Assembly: GCF_011927795.1 (NCBI RefSeq)
Contig: NZ_JAATJJ010000001.1
Location: 2,667,062-2,731,061, forward strand
DNA: 64,000 nucleotides
Origin: Saonia flava
Lineage (GTDB): Bacteria; Bacteroidota; Bacteroidia; Flavobacteriales; Flavobacteriaceae
Direction: 5' to 3'
In this document: positions 1 through 8,579 of the stretch, one piece after another
Layout of the letters: each line of letters starts with the position of its first letter
Numbering within the stretch: the stretch's first letter is position 1
The notes under the pieces: generated by a model
Seen by the model: only the letters and a program-made list of their open reading frames with translations
Databases searched by the model: none
Told to the model about the DNA's origin: nothing
Translations under genes and position numbers: made by a program

Positions 1-157
1 CCCTGTAATGTTTTATCAAATCGCCTCCGGCTTCACGCATTAGATCACCACCCCAGCATCGTATATTGGCATTCAAATCCTTAACTTTTAAGGCCTTGAT
101 GAGATTGGACCCATGCAAATCTCCCGATGCTTCCCCAGCAATGATATAATACTTCAT
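1..157 (-). CDS. lpxB: Lipid-A-disaccharide synthase (N-terminal part, cut by window edge)
   Basis: Glycosyltransferase of lipid A synthesis that joins UDP-diacylglucosamine and lipid X on the cytoplasmic face of the inner membrane. Only the first 52 codons lie in the window; the 3' part is beyond base 1. The visible N-terminus starts MKYYIIAGEASGD, and the AGEASGD-LHG segment is the family's characteristic first loop. The ATG at 157 follows the stop of the small membrane protein gene by one base, so surE, the membrane protein and lpxB are probably one minus-strand transcript. The identification rests on a short but very typical segment. Confidence 0.85.
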   Translation of the reverse strand, partial: MKYYIIAGEASGDLHGSNLIKALKVKDLNANIRCWGGDLMREAGGDLIKHYR

Positions 158-158
158 T

Positions 159-440
159 CTAAAACATTTTATAATAAAGTATAATTAGGGCGGTCAAAAT
201 GGTCGCAATCATTACACCTCTTGCCCTATAATCCCTTCTTATTCTTAAAAACATAAAAAAGGCAACTAAATTAAGAATGGCACCCAAAGCCAAAAGACTT
301 CCTATATGACCTTGTCGGATTGCTGCACTAAATGTGTCAACGATGTTCATATCCGAAAAGAGGACAATGTACAAAAGGGTGCCCAAGGTATTTGCAATTA
401 TTCCTACTGCAAAACCTATGAGAATTTCTTTTTTATTCAT
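159..440 (-). CDS. Small integral membrane protein, unknown function
   Basis: A 93-residue hydrophobic protein with about three predicted membrane segments (roughly residues 7-28, 47-65 and 75-91) separated by short polar loops, one of them rich in Arg (RIRRDYRARG). I do not recognise a named family. It overlaps the end of surE by eight bases (433-440) and ends one base before lpxB starts, so it is translationally packed between two well-known genes. That tight position supports it being a real gene, and conserved small membrane proteins are common beside surE/lpxB in flavobacteria (recollection, not checked). No catalytic motif is visible. Confidence 0.75.
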   Translation of the reverse strand: MNKKEILIGFAVGIIANTLGTLLYIVLFSDMNIVDTFSAAIRQGHIGSLLALGAILNLVAFFMFLRIRRDYRARGVMIATILTALIILYYKMF

Positions 441-1212
441 GTAGATTCCAATTGTTTATATGTTGAATGGCATGGTGCGCCGTTAAATCAAATTGTGTTG
501 GGACTACAGAAATATATCCATTGGCCAAGGCCCATTCATCTGTATCCTCTCCTTTGTCCAATAACTCAAATTCGCCTGTAAGCCAATAGTAATCTTTTCC
601 CATTGGATTTGTCCTTTTGTCGAACTTCTCTTTCCAATTGGCTCTGGCCTGTCTGCATATTTTTATCCCTTTTAATTCTTTTTTGCTCAATTTAGGAATG
701 TTCACATTTAAAACTACCCCTTTGGGAATACCATTTTCCAAAGCTTCTTTTACAATTTTTATAATGCTCTCCTTGGCTTGATCAAAATCTGCTTCCCACG
801 AATAGTCACAAAGGGAAAATCCAATGGCGGGAATACCTTCAATACCTGCTTCTATGGCAGCACTCATGGTGCCAGAATAAATTACATTAATCGATGAATT
901 TGAACCATGGTTGATGCCGCTTACACATAAATTTGGTCTTCTGTCCAAAAGCTCTTGAAGCCCTAATTTCACACAATCGGCAGGAGTTCCACTGCAACTA
1001 TACTCTTCTTTGGCACCATTCATTAAATCAACCTTCATTTTCTTGGAATATAAAGTATTATCCAAGGTAATTGCATGCCCCATGCCAGATTGAGGACTGT
1101 CGGGTGCCACTACAAATACATCGCCAACTTCTTTCATAAATTTAACCAAAGCTCTTAATCCAGGAGCGGTAATGCCATCGTCATTGGTCACTAGAATAAG
1201 AGGTTTTTGCAT
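433..1212 (-). CDS. surE: 5'/3'-nucleotidase SurE
   Basis: Metal-dependent phosphatase acting on nucleoside monophosphates in the cytoplasm, linked in other bacteria to stationary-phase survival. The N-terminal motif LVTNDDG (Asn10, Asp11, Asp12) supplies the metal ligands. The SGINHGSN segment and the GT-SAA segment (SGTMSAAIEAG) are also conserved in the family. I chose the ATG at 1212 (259 residues) over an upstream ATG at 1248, because the family begins only a few residues before NDDG and the extra 12 residues look like read-through of the leader. First gene of the surE / membrane protein / lpxB run. Confidence 0.93.
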   Translation of the reverse strand: MQKPLILVTNDDGITAPGLRALVKFMKEVGDVFVVAPDSPQSGMGHAITLDNTLYSKKMKVDLMNGAKEEYSCSGTPADCVKLGLQELLDRRPNLCVSGINHGSNSSINVIYSGTMSAAIEAGIEGIPAIGFSLCDYSWEADFDQAKESIIKIVKEALENGIPKGVVLNVNIPKLSKKELKGIKICRQARANWKEKFDKRTNPMGKDYYWLTGEFELLDKGEDTDEWALANGYISVVPTQFDLTAHHAIQHINNWNLHE

Positions 1213-1408
1213 GGAACATAATTTATGTTGTAAAAATACGTTTTTCATTAGGAACTGTTCCCTATGCAGTTTAACAAAAAAATAAGGTGCTGACTATAAA
1301 CTGGCATGGTTTTTTCAGTATATTAGGGAGTTCATTACTTTAATGAAGTTTTAATTTTATGATTTGCTCTATTTCCAAGTTGGATTTGGAACTTAAATAA
1401 AAGATTAC

Positions 1409-3511
1409 ATGAAAAAAAATTTAGCTTTCGCATTTTTGGCAATGTTGGTTGCCGTTGCTTCTTGCAGTTTTACAAATAAGTCTTTTGAGACCAATGACAA
1501 GGATAAATTGTTGTTGGATTTAATAACCTATGTTTTGGAAAGGGGACATTTTGAGCCCAAAGACATAAATGATGATTTTTCGGTCAATGTTTTTGAGAGT
1601 TTTTTAGATGTTTTGGATCCAACAAAAAGATACTTTTTGGAATCTGATATTAGGGAATTTGAGAAATACAAATTTCAGATAGACGATCAAATAAAGAATA
1701 CAGAAATAGGTTTCTTTGATTTGGTCTATAACAGGTTGATGAAAAGAATGGGAGAGGCAAAAGAAATATATGGAGAAGTCCTTTCTACCCCTTTTGATTA
1801 CAATGTGGAAGAAGAAATAAATATTGATTATGAGAACCAGCCTTTTGCGGATTCTAAAAAGGACTTAAAAGAAAGGTGGAGAAAACAGCTTAAGTATGCT
1901 ACATTGGGAACATATGATTCTAAAGCGACTGATTCTGAAGCAAAAATATCGGTAGAAGAAGCAGAGCAAGAAGCGCGAGAATCTACAAGAGGCACATTGG
2001 ATGATTTCTTTGACTTCATAGAGGACTATGAAAGAAAAGATTGGTTTGTACAGTACATTAATACGATTGTAGATCAATTTGACCCACATACATTTTATTT
2101 TGCTCCAGATGACAAAGAAAAATTTGATACCAGTATGTCTGGAAAGTACGATGGAATTGGTGCACGTTTGCAAAAAAGGAAAGATGAAACCAAAATTATC
2201 GAAATTATTTCTGGCGGGCCTGTATGGAGAGATCAGCAAATTGAGGTTGGGGATGAAATTTTAAAAGTAGGTCAAGAAGGTGAGGCTCCAGTGGATATAG
2301 TGGGAATGAGATTAGATGATGCCATTAAATTGATAAAGGGACCAAAAGGTTCCGTTGTTAACTTAACTATTAAAAAGGTAGATGGTAGTATACAGGTATA
2401 TTCTATCACTAGAGATCAGGTAGAACTGGAAGAATCCTATGCCAAATCAGCCAAAATCAGTAAGGGAAATCAGAAATTTGGATTAATCAACCTTCCAAAG
2501 TTTTATGTTGATTTTAGTGATTATGGAGAAAGAAACGCTGCTACAGATGTTGCCAAAGAAGTGGAACGTCTTAGAAATGATGGCGTGGAAGGATTAATAT
2601 TGGATCTTAGGGACAACGGAGGCGGATCATTGAAAACTGTTGTAGAAATGGCAGGATTGTTCATTAAAGACGGTCCTATTGTGCAAGTGAAATCTTCGGG
2701 TCAGGGAAAAGATGTATATGATGACAAGGATGAACGCATTCAGTGGGATGGACCTTTAGTGATTTTGGTAAATGAACTTTCAGCTTCTGCTTCGGAAATT
2801 TTGGCCGCAGCAATGCAAGATTATAAAAGGGCTGTTGTAATAGGAAGCAAACAAACCTTTGGCAAGGGAACGGTTCAAAATGTGATTCCTTTGGATAATA
2901 TTGTAAGAAGCAATGAACATGGAGATTTGGGAGCAATAAAGCTTACTACCCAAAAATTTTATAGGATTAATGGAGGTTCTACGCAATTGGAGGGTGTAAA
3001 AAGTGATGTGGTTGTTCCAGATAGGTACAGTTACATAGAATTGGGTGAAAGAAACCAAGAGAATCCATTGGCTTGGGACAAAATTACTCCAGCAGATTAT
3101 AAAGTATGGGAAGGATATATTGATTATGAAGAAACTATAGCCAATAGTTCCAAACGTATGGCAGTTAATGCTCAAATTAAGTTAATAGAGGAAAATGCCA
3201 AATGGCTTAAAGAACAACAAGATGAGGTAATTGTTTCTTTAAAGTATAGTGATTATAAATCTAAAGAAGAAAAATTTAAGCTGAAGTCGGATTACTTTAA
3301 ATCTATTTCAAATTATGATTCCCATCTTAATTTTGAATCTCTAAAATATGAGCAAGAACTGTTTACTCAGGATTCTATTCTTAGGGAAAAAAGGGACCGT
3401 TGGCACAAAAATTTGGCTAAAGATGTTTATGTTGAAGAGGCTGTTAATGTGCTTCAGGACCTAAAATTGAACAGTATTAAGAATGCCAAACTTGCGAGTG
3501 TTAAGGGATAG
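1409..3511 (+). CDS. prc: Carboxy-terminal processing (tail-specific) protease, S41 family, lipoprotein
   Basis: Periplasmic serine protease that degrades or trims proteins from the C-terminus. The 700-residue length, long N-terminal helical region, PDZ domain near residues 235-330 and C-terminal helical domain match the Prc/Tsp subgroup rather than the shorter CtpA type. The N-terminus is a lipoprotein signal ending VAVASC (Cys19), so it is probably membrane anchored. The Ser/Lys dyad is visible: the SASASE motif, with Ser460 the likely nucleophile by alignment to E. coli Tsp, and FGKGTVQ with Lys486. It is a single gene with its own downstream terminator and is divergent from surE. In Gram-negatives this enzyme often adjusts peptidoglycan hydrolases, which fits the wall-related genes nearby, but that link is inferred. 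Confidence 0.93.
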   Translation: MKKNLAFAFLAMLVAVASCSFTNKSFETNDKDKLLLDLITYVLERGHFEPKDINDDFSVNVFESFLDVLDPTKRYFLESDIREFEKYKFQIDDQIKNTEIGFFDLVYNRLMKRMGEAKEIYGEVLSTPFDYNVEEEINIDYENQPFADSKKDLKERWRKQLKYATLGTYDSKATDSEAKISVEEAEQEARESTRGTLDDFFDFIEDYERKDWFVQYINTIVDQFDPHTFYFAPDDKEKFDTSMSGKYDGIGARLQKRKDETKIIEIISGGPVWRDQQIEVGDEILKVGQEGEAPVDIVGMRLDDAIKLIKGPKGSVVNLTIKKVDGSIQVYSITRDQVELEESYAKSAKISKGNQKFGLINLPKFYVDFSDYGERNAATDVAKEVERLRNDGVEGLILDLRDNGGGSLKTVVEMAGLFIKDGPIVQVKSSGQGKDVYDDKDERIQWDGPLVILVNELSASASEILAAAMQDYKRAVVIGSKQTFGKGTVQNVIPLDNIVRSNEHGDLGAIKLTTQKFYRINGGSTQLEGVKSDVVVPDRYSYIELGERNQENPLAWDKITPADYKVWEGYIDYEETIANSSKRMAVNAQIKLIEENAKWLKEQQDEVIVSLKYSDYKSKEEKFKLKSDYFKSISNYDSHLNFESLKYEQELFTQDSILREKRDRWHKNLAKDVYVEEAVNVLQDLKLNSIKNAKLASVKG

Positions 3512-3528
3512 GATATAAAGCTATTGGA

Positions 3529-3568
3529 TAAAAAATGCCTTGGAAAATTTTCAAGGCATTTTTTTTGT
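3529..3568 (+). terminator. Rho-independent terminator after the Prc protease gene
   Basis: An inverted repeat AAAATGCCTTG / CAAGGCATTTT with a short A/T-rich loop is followed by a run of eight Ts. It lies 20-60 bases after the protease stop codon and before the convergent small secreted protein gene. Confidence 0.85.
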
Positions 3569-3590
3569 CCTAATTCCAATATTACTTAAA

Positions 3591-3899
3591 CTATTCCAAC
3601 AGTTTTAAAGCAGTTATACTGTTAATTGTAATTTCTTCATCAAATTCATCCAGTTCTTCTATCTCTATATAGGTGATAAGAAAAGATTTGCCTTTGTAGG
3701 TGTCTTGGGTTAAATCATAGGATGCCATTGCTTCATCAGATATACTGGAAAATTCATTGGCGTAGCCATCTTTGTCTGTAAAATAATAGATTCCTTCTTC
3801 AAAGCCATCAAACGTAGCTGTCATGGTTTCACTTTCCTGTGAAATTTTTATATTATTTATGGAAACCATTAAAAAAAGTGAAATAAAAAGTGTTTTCAT
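3591..3899 (-). CDS. Small secreted protein, unknown function
   Basis: 102 residues from the ATG at 3899, which begins a signal peptide (MKTLFISLFLMVSINN). An upstream in-frame ATG at 3932 would put polar residues in front of the signal, so it is less likely. The mature part is acidic and beta-strand-like: it has FDGFEEGIYYFTDKDG, two clusters of Glu/Asp, and a conserved-looking end ITALKLLE. I do not recognise the family. It converges on the Prc gene and is divergent from the dikinase-like gene across 440 bases. Probably periplasmic or surface exposed. Confidence 0.65.
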   Translation of the reverse strand: MKTLFISLFLMVSINNIKISQESETMTATFDGFEEGIYYFTDKDGYANEFSSISDEAMASYDLTQDTYKGKSFLITYIEIEELDEFDEEITINSITALKLLE

Positions 3900-4339
3900 G
3901 ATCAATATTTTATTTGTATTGTGAGTAGTCATCTCTTAAAATCATGATATTGCTTCAACACAATAACCTTAATTAAAAAAGACATTAATATGTTATCCGG
4001 AAGCTGACTTTATATTCGATTTTTCATCCTATGAAATGCTTTTGAAAATACCTTCCTGTTCATTCAAGAGCCCGAACCTATTAATGAATCTTATGAAGTC
4101 TAAATATTGTTTTTTAAGTTTTTTCAATACAAATGAAAACATTTTTTTAATATGAATTTTAATTATTTTACACATTTAAAGTATTGGTTGTTAGTCAGGT
4201 ATACTTATTTTGGCGAACTGGTGTATTTTGGAAATGCGTTAATTTTGATTTGGATGAATTTCTATTGGTTTTTTAATACTGAATCAAAATAGAAACTACC
4301 TTTGACCCTATAATTTTAAGAGACCATAATTACATTTAT
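3900..4339. other. 440-bp divergent intergenic region
   Basis: No open reading frame here looks real. It is strongly A/T rich and separates the small secreted protein (leftward) from the exported dikinase-like gene (rightward), so it should hold both promoters. Two exact TAnnTTTG -7 boxes for the rightward gene are seen, at 4240-4247 and 4297-4304. No convincing box was found for the leftward gene and no RNA structure stands out. Confidence 0.6.
4297..4304 (+). promoter_or_regulatory. Candidate Bacteroidota -7 box (TACCTTTG) for the dikinase-like operon
   Basis: Exact match to TAnnTTTG, 35 bases before the ATG at 4340, leaving a short leader. No TTG -33 element is found at the usual 17-23 base spacing, so the call is tentative. 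A second exact box (TAATTTTG) lies at 4240-4247. Confidence 0.35.
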
Positions 4340-7243
4340 ATGAATACTAAGTTGTTTATTCCTTTATTTTTTATAAGTTTCTTTTTGTCTTCACAAGAGA
4401 AAGTTGATAATGTTAAATTAAGGTCAGATGTATTATCGTATAAGAATGATATTAGAGGACCTTATAAAGATATTCGATGGTTTTGTACAGATGGCAGCGT
4501 TAGGGCTCCTAAAGACCCCTGTCCAGATAATATAGGTCCTGGTGTGCAGCATGCACGCTATAAGGACGAAGTGGTCAATACAGGAAATAAGTATGGTATT
4601 TACTTAGGGCAAATACTTACTTATACAGACTTAACGGAATTTTGGGATATTAAGAATGACCATTCCAGATTAAAACAATATCAATTGGATAAATATTTGC
4701 GTCAAGTAGATAATGGTTGGATTAATCAGAAGGGTCAGTATTATAGAGGGTCAATACAGGTAGAAGATGAGGAGCAATGGGGTGTCTATTTTTACAAATG
4801 GCTACTAGGAAATGATGATTATTTAATTCAAAATTACTTTTTAATTCGCCAATCCTTAAAGGATATCCCGCATAGCGGGGATGATAATGTTGCTCAATTA
4901 ATGCGAAGTCAATCCAAGGTTATATCTGACCTCTACCAACCCTTTATGGATTTAAGGGTTAAGATACATAGTCAACCACAGTTGGAGGATATTAAAAAGG
5001 TAAAAGATTTTAAACAAAAGAATAGCTCTAAACTTAATACTGATCTTAATAAAAAGTTGGACGAATTAATAGGCACAATGGACAAGTTCTTCGCTCCTTT
5101 TAATATTGTAGAGCTAGCCACAAAAGAAGATTTACTAAAAAACACATCTATAGGAGAGTCTATAAATTCATATGTAAACAGAAATAGTCAAAGTAATATG
5201 ACTCCTAATTTTATTGTTGAAACTTCACAATTGCTCTTGAATATAAGACAAGGAATCCTGAGCGAAAAACGACCTGAGGCCAGGCTATATTTGTTGGATA
5301 TTTCAATAAAATTAGAAGAACTGTTGTTTAAAAGTGTTCAAAATTGGGTGCCAAAAACCCTAGATGGACAATTAGAAAAAATATGTAGCCTTGCAACCGC
5401 TACTGTGGGTGCTGGATATATAGAACTTTGGGAGTGGGAGCAAATAAATAGTATTTTGAACCAAGCCAATCAAGATGAGCTTTCATTATCAGAATTAACT
5501 TCAATTTTGGAAACCGCAAGGGGGTCTGTGGAATGGAGTGTGGCCATGGTAAAGGCAAATTATCAAGACATTGTTGATATTTATACAGGTTTTGAACCCA
5601 AAGCTTATGGATTTATAGATGATCGTATAAGAGGCTCAATAGCACTGCACTTGGGAGAAAGTGTTGGAGAATTGGGGGATTTTATTTCCAGGGAGTCCGC
5701 TTTGACCAATAAGGTGTTGGATATCCCTAGTCAAAGTGCTTTCAGAGGTCTTAATCCTGGCTATGCTTTTGGGGAACTGGTTGTTGTTGAAGGTTCTTCA
5801 GAGGATATAGAAGTATCTTCGGATAAGATTTATATTTTTCAACGTTCACCTTCAGATTTAAAACCAGTAGCTGGCATCGCCACAGTGGCAGAAGGCAATA
5901 TGGTATCACACGTGCAACTATTGGCTAGAAATTTAGGAATACCCAATGCGGCACTTGCTGGAGAAAATTTGCAGAGCTTAAGAAGATACAATGGTAAAAA
6001 GGTATTTTATGCAGTTTCCAACAAAGGAAACGTAATTTTAAAGTTGGAAGCTCAAATGAATGAACAAGAACGCGGCCTGTTTTTAAAGAAGGAGCGTAGT
6101 ACTGACAAAATAGCTGTACCCATTGAAAAAATTCGTTTGAATGAAAAAAACATACTAAATCTTAGGAGTGTGGATGCTAATGATTCTGGACAACTATGTG
6201 GGCCCAAAGCTGCAAATTTAGGACAATTGAAGAAAATGTTCCCAGATAAAGTAGTGGAAGGGCTTGTTATTCCATTTGGGATTTTCCGTGACCATATGAA
6301 TCAAGAAATGCCTGGGCATGGGATTTCTTATTGGGCATTTTTGAACAAGATGTTTGCAGAGGCTGAAAATATGAAGGGTAAAAACATTGCAGAAGCGGAT
6401 GTAGAGAATTATCAATTGACTCAACTTGAAATCTTACGTGAGGCCATAAAAAAAATGCCTTTAAAAAGTGATTTCTTGTCCCATATGGATGAGGATTTCA
6501 AAAGCATTTTAGGAAAGCCAATGGGTCAGCTCCCTGTTTTCTTAAGAAGCGACACAAATATGGAAGATTTAAAAGATTTTACCGGCGCAGGATTAAACCT
6601 AACCCTTTTTAACGTTTTGGATAAGGAAAAAATTCTTAATGGTATAAAAGAAGTTTGGGCATCCCCTTATACAGAACGTAGTTTTAAATGGAGGCAAAAA
6701 TACTTAATGAACCCAGAGAATGTATTTCCATCTATTTTGGTAATTCCCAGTGTGGATGTTGATTATTCTGGTGTGCTCATTACAAAAGGCATCAATTCTG
6801 GAAATGATATGGACTTAACAGTTGCTTTTAGCAGGGGTGCCGGTGGGGCTGTAGATGGCCAATCAGCTGAAACATATACCATAAAAAATGAAATAGGTTA
6901 CCGTCTTTTGGCGCCTGCAAGGGAAAACCATTATAATAGCCTACCTATTACTGGAGGTACGGAAAAGAAAACTGCAACTTTTGAAATATCTGTTTTAAAT
7001 AATAAAAATATTGAAGAAATTAGGGAGTTGGCATCCAAGATTAGAACCATATTGCCAAAGGAAACAAAGTCCGATTATAAAGGTGCCTATGATGTGGAGC
7101 TTGGATTTAAGAATAATAAATTGTGGTTATTTCAAATACGTCCTTTTGTAGAAAACAAAAAGGCATTGAGCTCAGAATATTTGGAATCCATAACTCCCAA
7201 AATTGATTCAAAAAAAGAAATAAAACTTTCAACCATATTGTAA
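4340..7243 (+). CDS. Exported PEP/pyruvate-dikinase-like protein (phosphohistidine domain then ATP-grasp domain)
   Basis: 967 residues. An N-terminal signal peptide (residues 1-19, cleavage near LSSQ) is followed by about 450 residues I do not recognise. Next comes a swivelling phosphohistidine domain (about 470-570) with its candidate phosphate-accepting His524 in MVSHVQLLARNLGIP. The C-terminal ATP-grasp domain of the PPDK N-terminal type (about 615-945) shows GPKAANL (621-627), LRSDTNMEDL (735-744) and FQIRPF near the end. This order, His domain before ATP-grasp at the C-terminus, is that of alpha-glucan water dikinases; PPDK and PEP synthase have the reverse. The substrate is unknown. Its stop codon overlaps the start of the next gene (TAATG), so the two are coupled. 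An ATP-using dikinase outside the cytoplasm is odd, because ATP is not normally available there. Confidence 0.8.
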   Translation: MNTKLFIPLFFISFFLSSQEKVDNVKLRSDVLSYKNDIRGPYKDIRWFCTDGSVRAPKDPCPDNIGPGVQHARYKDEVVNTGNKYGIYLGQILTYTDLTEFWDIKNDHSRLKQYQLDKYLRQVDNGWINQKGQYYRGSIQVEDEEQWGVYFYKWLLGNDDYLIQNYFLIRQSLKDIPHSGDDNVAQLMRSQSKVISDLYQPFMDLRVKIHSQPQLEDIKKVKDFKQKNSSKLNTDLNKKLDELIGTMDKFFAPFNIVELATKEDLLKNTSIGESINSYVNRNSQSNMTPNFIVETSQLLLNIRQGILSEKRPEARLYLLDISIKLEELLFKSVQNWVPKTLDGQLEKICSLATATVGAGYIELWEWEQINSILNQANQDELSLSELTSILETARGSVEWSVAMVKANYQDIVDIYTGFEPKAYGFIDDRIRGSIALHLGESVGELGDFISRESALTNKVLDIPSQSAFRGLNPGYAFGELVVVEGSSEDIEVSSDKIYIFQRSPSDLKPVAGIATVAEGNMVSHVQLLARNLGIPNAALAGENLQSLRRYNGKKVFYAVSNKGNVILKLEAQMNEQERGLFLKKERSTDKIAVPIEKIRLNEKNILNLRSVDANDSGQLCGPKAANLGQLKKMFPDKVVEGLVIPFGIFRDHMNQEMPGHGISYWAFLNKMFAEAENMKGKNIAEADVENYQLTQLEILREAIKKMPLKSDFLSHMDEDFKSILGKPMGQLPVFLRSDTNMEDLKDFTGAGLNLTLFNVLDKEKILNGIKEVWASPYTERSFKWRQKYLMNPENVFPSILVIPSVDVDYSGVLITKGINSGNDMDLTVAFSRGAGGAVDGQSAETYTIKNEIGYRLLAPARENHYNSLPITGGTEKKTATFEISVLNNKNIEEIRELASKIRTILPKETKSDYKGAYDVELGFKNNKLWLFQIRPFVENKKALSSEYLESITPKIDSKKEIKLSTIL

Positions 7244-8502
7244 TGAAAAAAATAATCATTTCTGGTATCATTTTAATTTTCTGTTCTGCATTTTCTGCTA
7301 TAATAGAATATCCGATTGATGGTTATGAACGTACCGGGATAAAAAGGTTAAAACGTTTAGAGCGTATAAAAAATGGTGAAATAAAGGACGCTTCCCCATT
7401 GCCTATTGGCGCTATGAAGTCCTACAGTGATATTACACTCAACCTTCTTTCCAAAAGAGATGATAGTGTCATGGCCTTGATGGAAATAGACGAAGATTTC
7501 CAAAAAGAAATAAATGCTTTGTTTAGGGGGTTAGATAGGAGTTATTCCATTACAGTATTGGATATTTCGGATGTGGATAATATTCGTTTTGCTAAGCGAA
7601 ATGAAACGGCAGGATACCAACCTGGAAGTGTTGGTAAATTGGTGGTTTTAAATGCTCTGTTTACCCAGTTGGCTAAAATCTATCCTAATTCCTGGGAGCA
7701 ACGAACGGAACTGTTAAAGAACAAATCTGTTAAAGCTGGAGTTTGGGGGTTAACAGATGAGCATACTATTCCAATTTATAATATAGAAAAGAACACCTTG
7801 GTCAAGAGACAGGTTATAGCCAGTGATGAATTTACTTTATATGAATGGGCAGATCACATGCTAAGTGTAAGTAATAATGGTGCAGCAAGTATAGTTTGGC
7901 GGGAGGCCATGTTAATGGCAGCTTTTGGAAATGAGTATCCAGGACTCAGCCAAGAGGAAGCAGATATATATTTTAAGGAAACCCCAAGAAAGGATTTAAC
8001 GGATTTGAGCAATGATGTGGTAAACCTTCCTTTGCGGGATTTGGGTATTACAACAGATGAATGGCGTTTGGGCAGTTTTTTTACAAGAGGTGCCAATAAC
8101 TATGTGGGTGATAAGGGGGGAAGTATTGGTACCCCAGCTGGTTTAATGAAATTTTTGATACAATTGGAACAGGGAAAAGTTGTAGATGAGCAGTCCAGTT
8201 TAGAAATGAAAAGATTAATGTATATGACAGATAGGAGAATTAGATATGCCCAAGCTCCGGCATTGAAAGAGGCTGCAGTATATTTTAAATCTGGAAGCTT
8301 GTATAAGTGCGATAGAAGTAAAGGGGAGGCCTGTGGAAAATATATGGGTAATGTAACCAACTTTATGAATTCAGTTGCAATTGTGGAGCATCCAGATAAT
8401 TGTAGGTATATGGTTGTTTTAATGACCAATGTTCTAAGGAAAAACTCTGCTAGTGATCATATGTATTTGGCTGGAAATATAGATAAATTGATTAGGAAAT
8501 AG
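7243..8502 (+). CDS. Exported serine hydrolase, class A beta-lactamase/DD-peptidase fold
   Basis: 419 residues with an N-terminal hydrophobic signal (MKKIIISGIILIFCSAFSA). All three motifs of the penicillin-recognising fold are present in order: SVGK (Ser129, Lys132), SNN (210-212) and KSG (349-351). It is longer than a typical class A beta-lactamase (about 290 residues) because of an N-terminal extension and an insertion between the SxxK and SNN motifs. Two Cys (356, 364) sit just after the KSG motif and could form a disulfide. The start overlaps the stop of the dikinase-like gene by one base. A peptidase or esterase acting on wall peptides is as likely as a beta-lactamase. It is convergent with a second hydrolase of the same fold. 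Confidence 0.82.
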   Translation: MKKIIISGIILIFCSAFSAIIEYPIDGYERTGIKRLKRLERIKNGEIKDASPLPIGAMKSYSDITLNLLSKRDDSVMALMEIDEDFQKEINALFRGLDRSYSITVLDISDVDNIRFAKRNETAGYQPGSVGKLVVLNALFTQLAKIYPNSWEQRTELLKNKSVKAGVWGLTDEHTIPIYNIEKNTLVKRQVIASDEFTLYEWADHMLSVSNNGAASIVWREAMLMAAFGNEYPGLSQEEADIYFKETPRKDLTDLSNDVVNLPLRDLGITTDEWRLGSFFTRGANNYVGDKGGSIGTPAGLMKFLIQLEQGKVVDEQSSLEMKRLMYMTDRRIRYAQAPALKEAAVYFKSGSLYKCDRSKGEACGKYMGNVTNFMNSVAIVEHPDNCRYMVVLMTNVLRKNSASDHMYLAGNIDKLIRK

Positions 8503-8579
8503 AAGTTATAAATGATATTGACATTTTTGCTTTAGTTGCTAAAGAATAGGAAGATCACTAATTTTAGTTTAGACTATTT

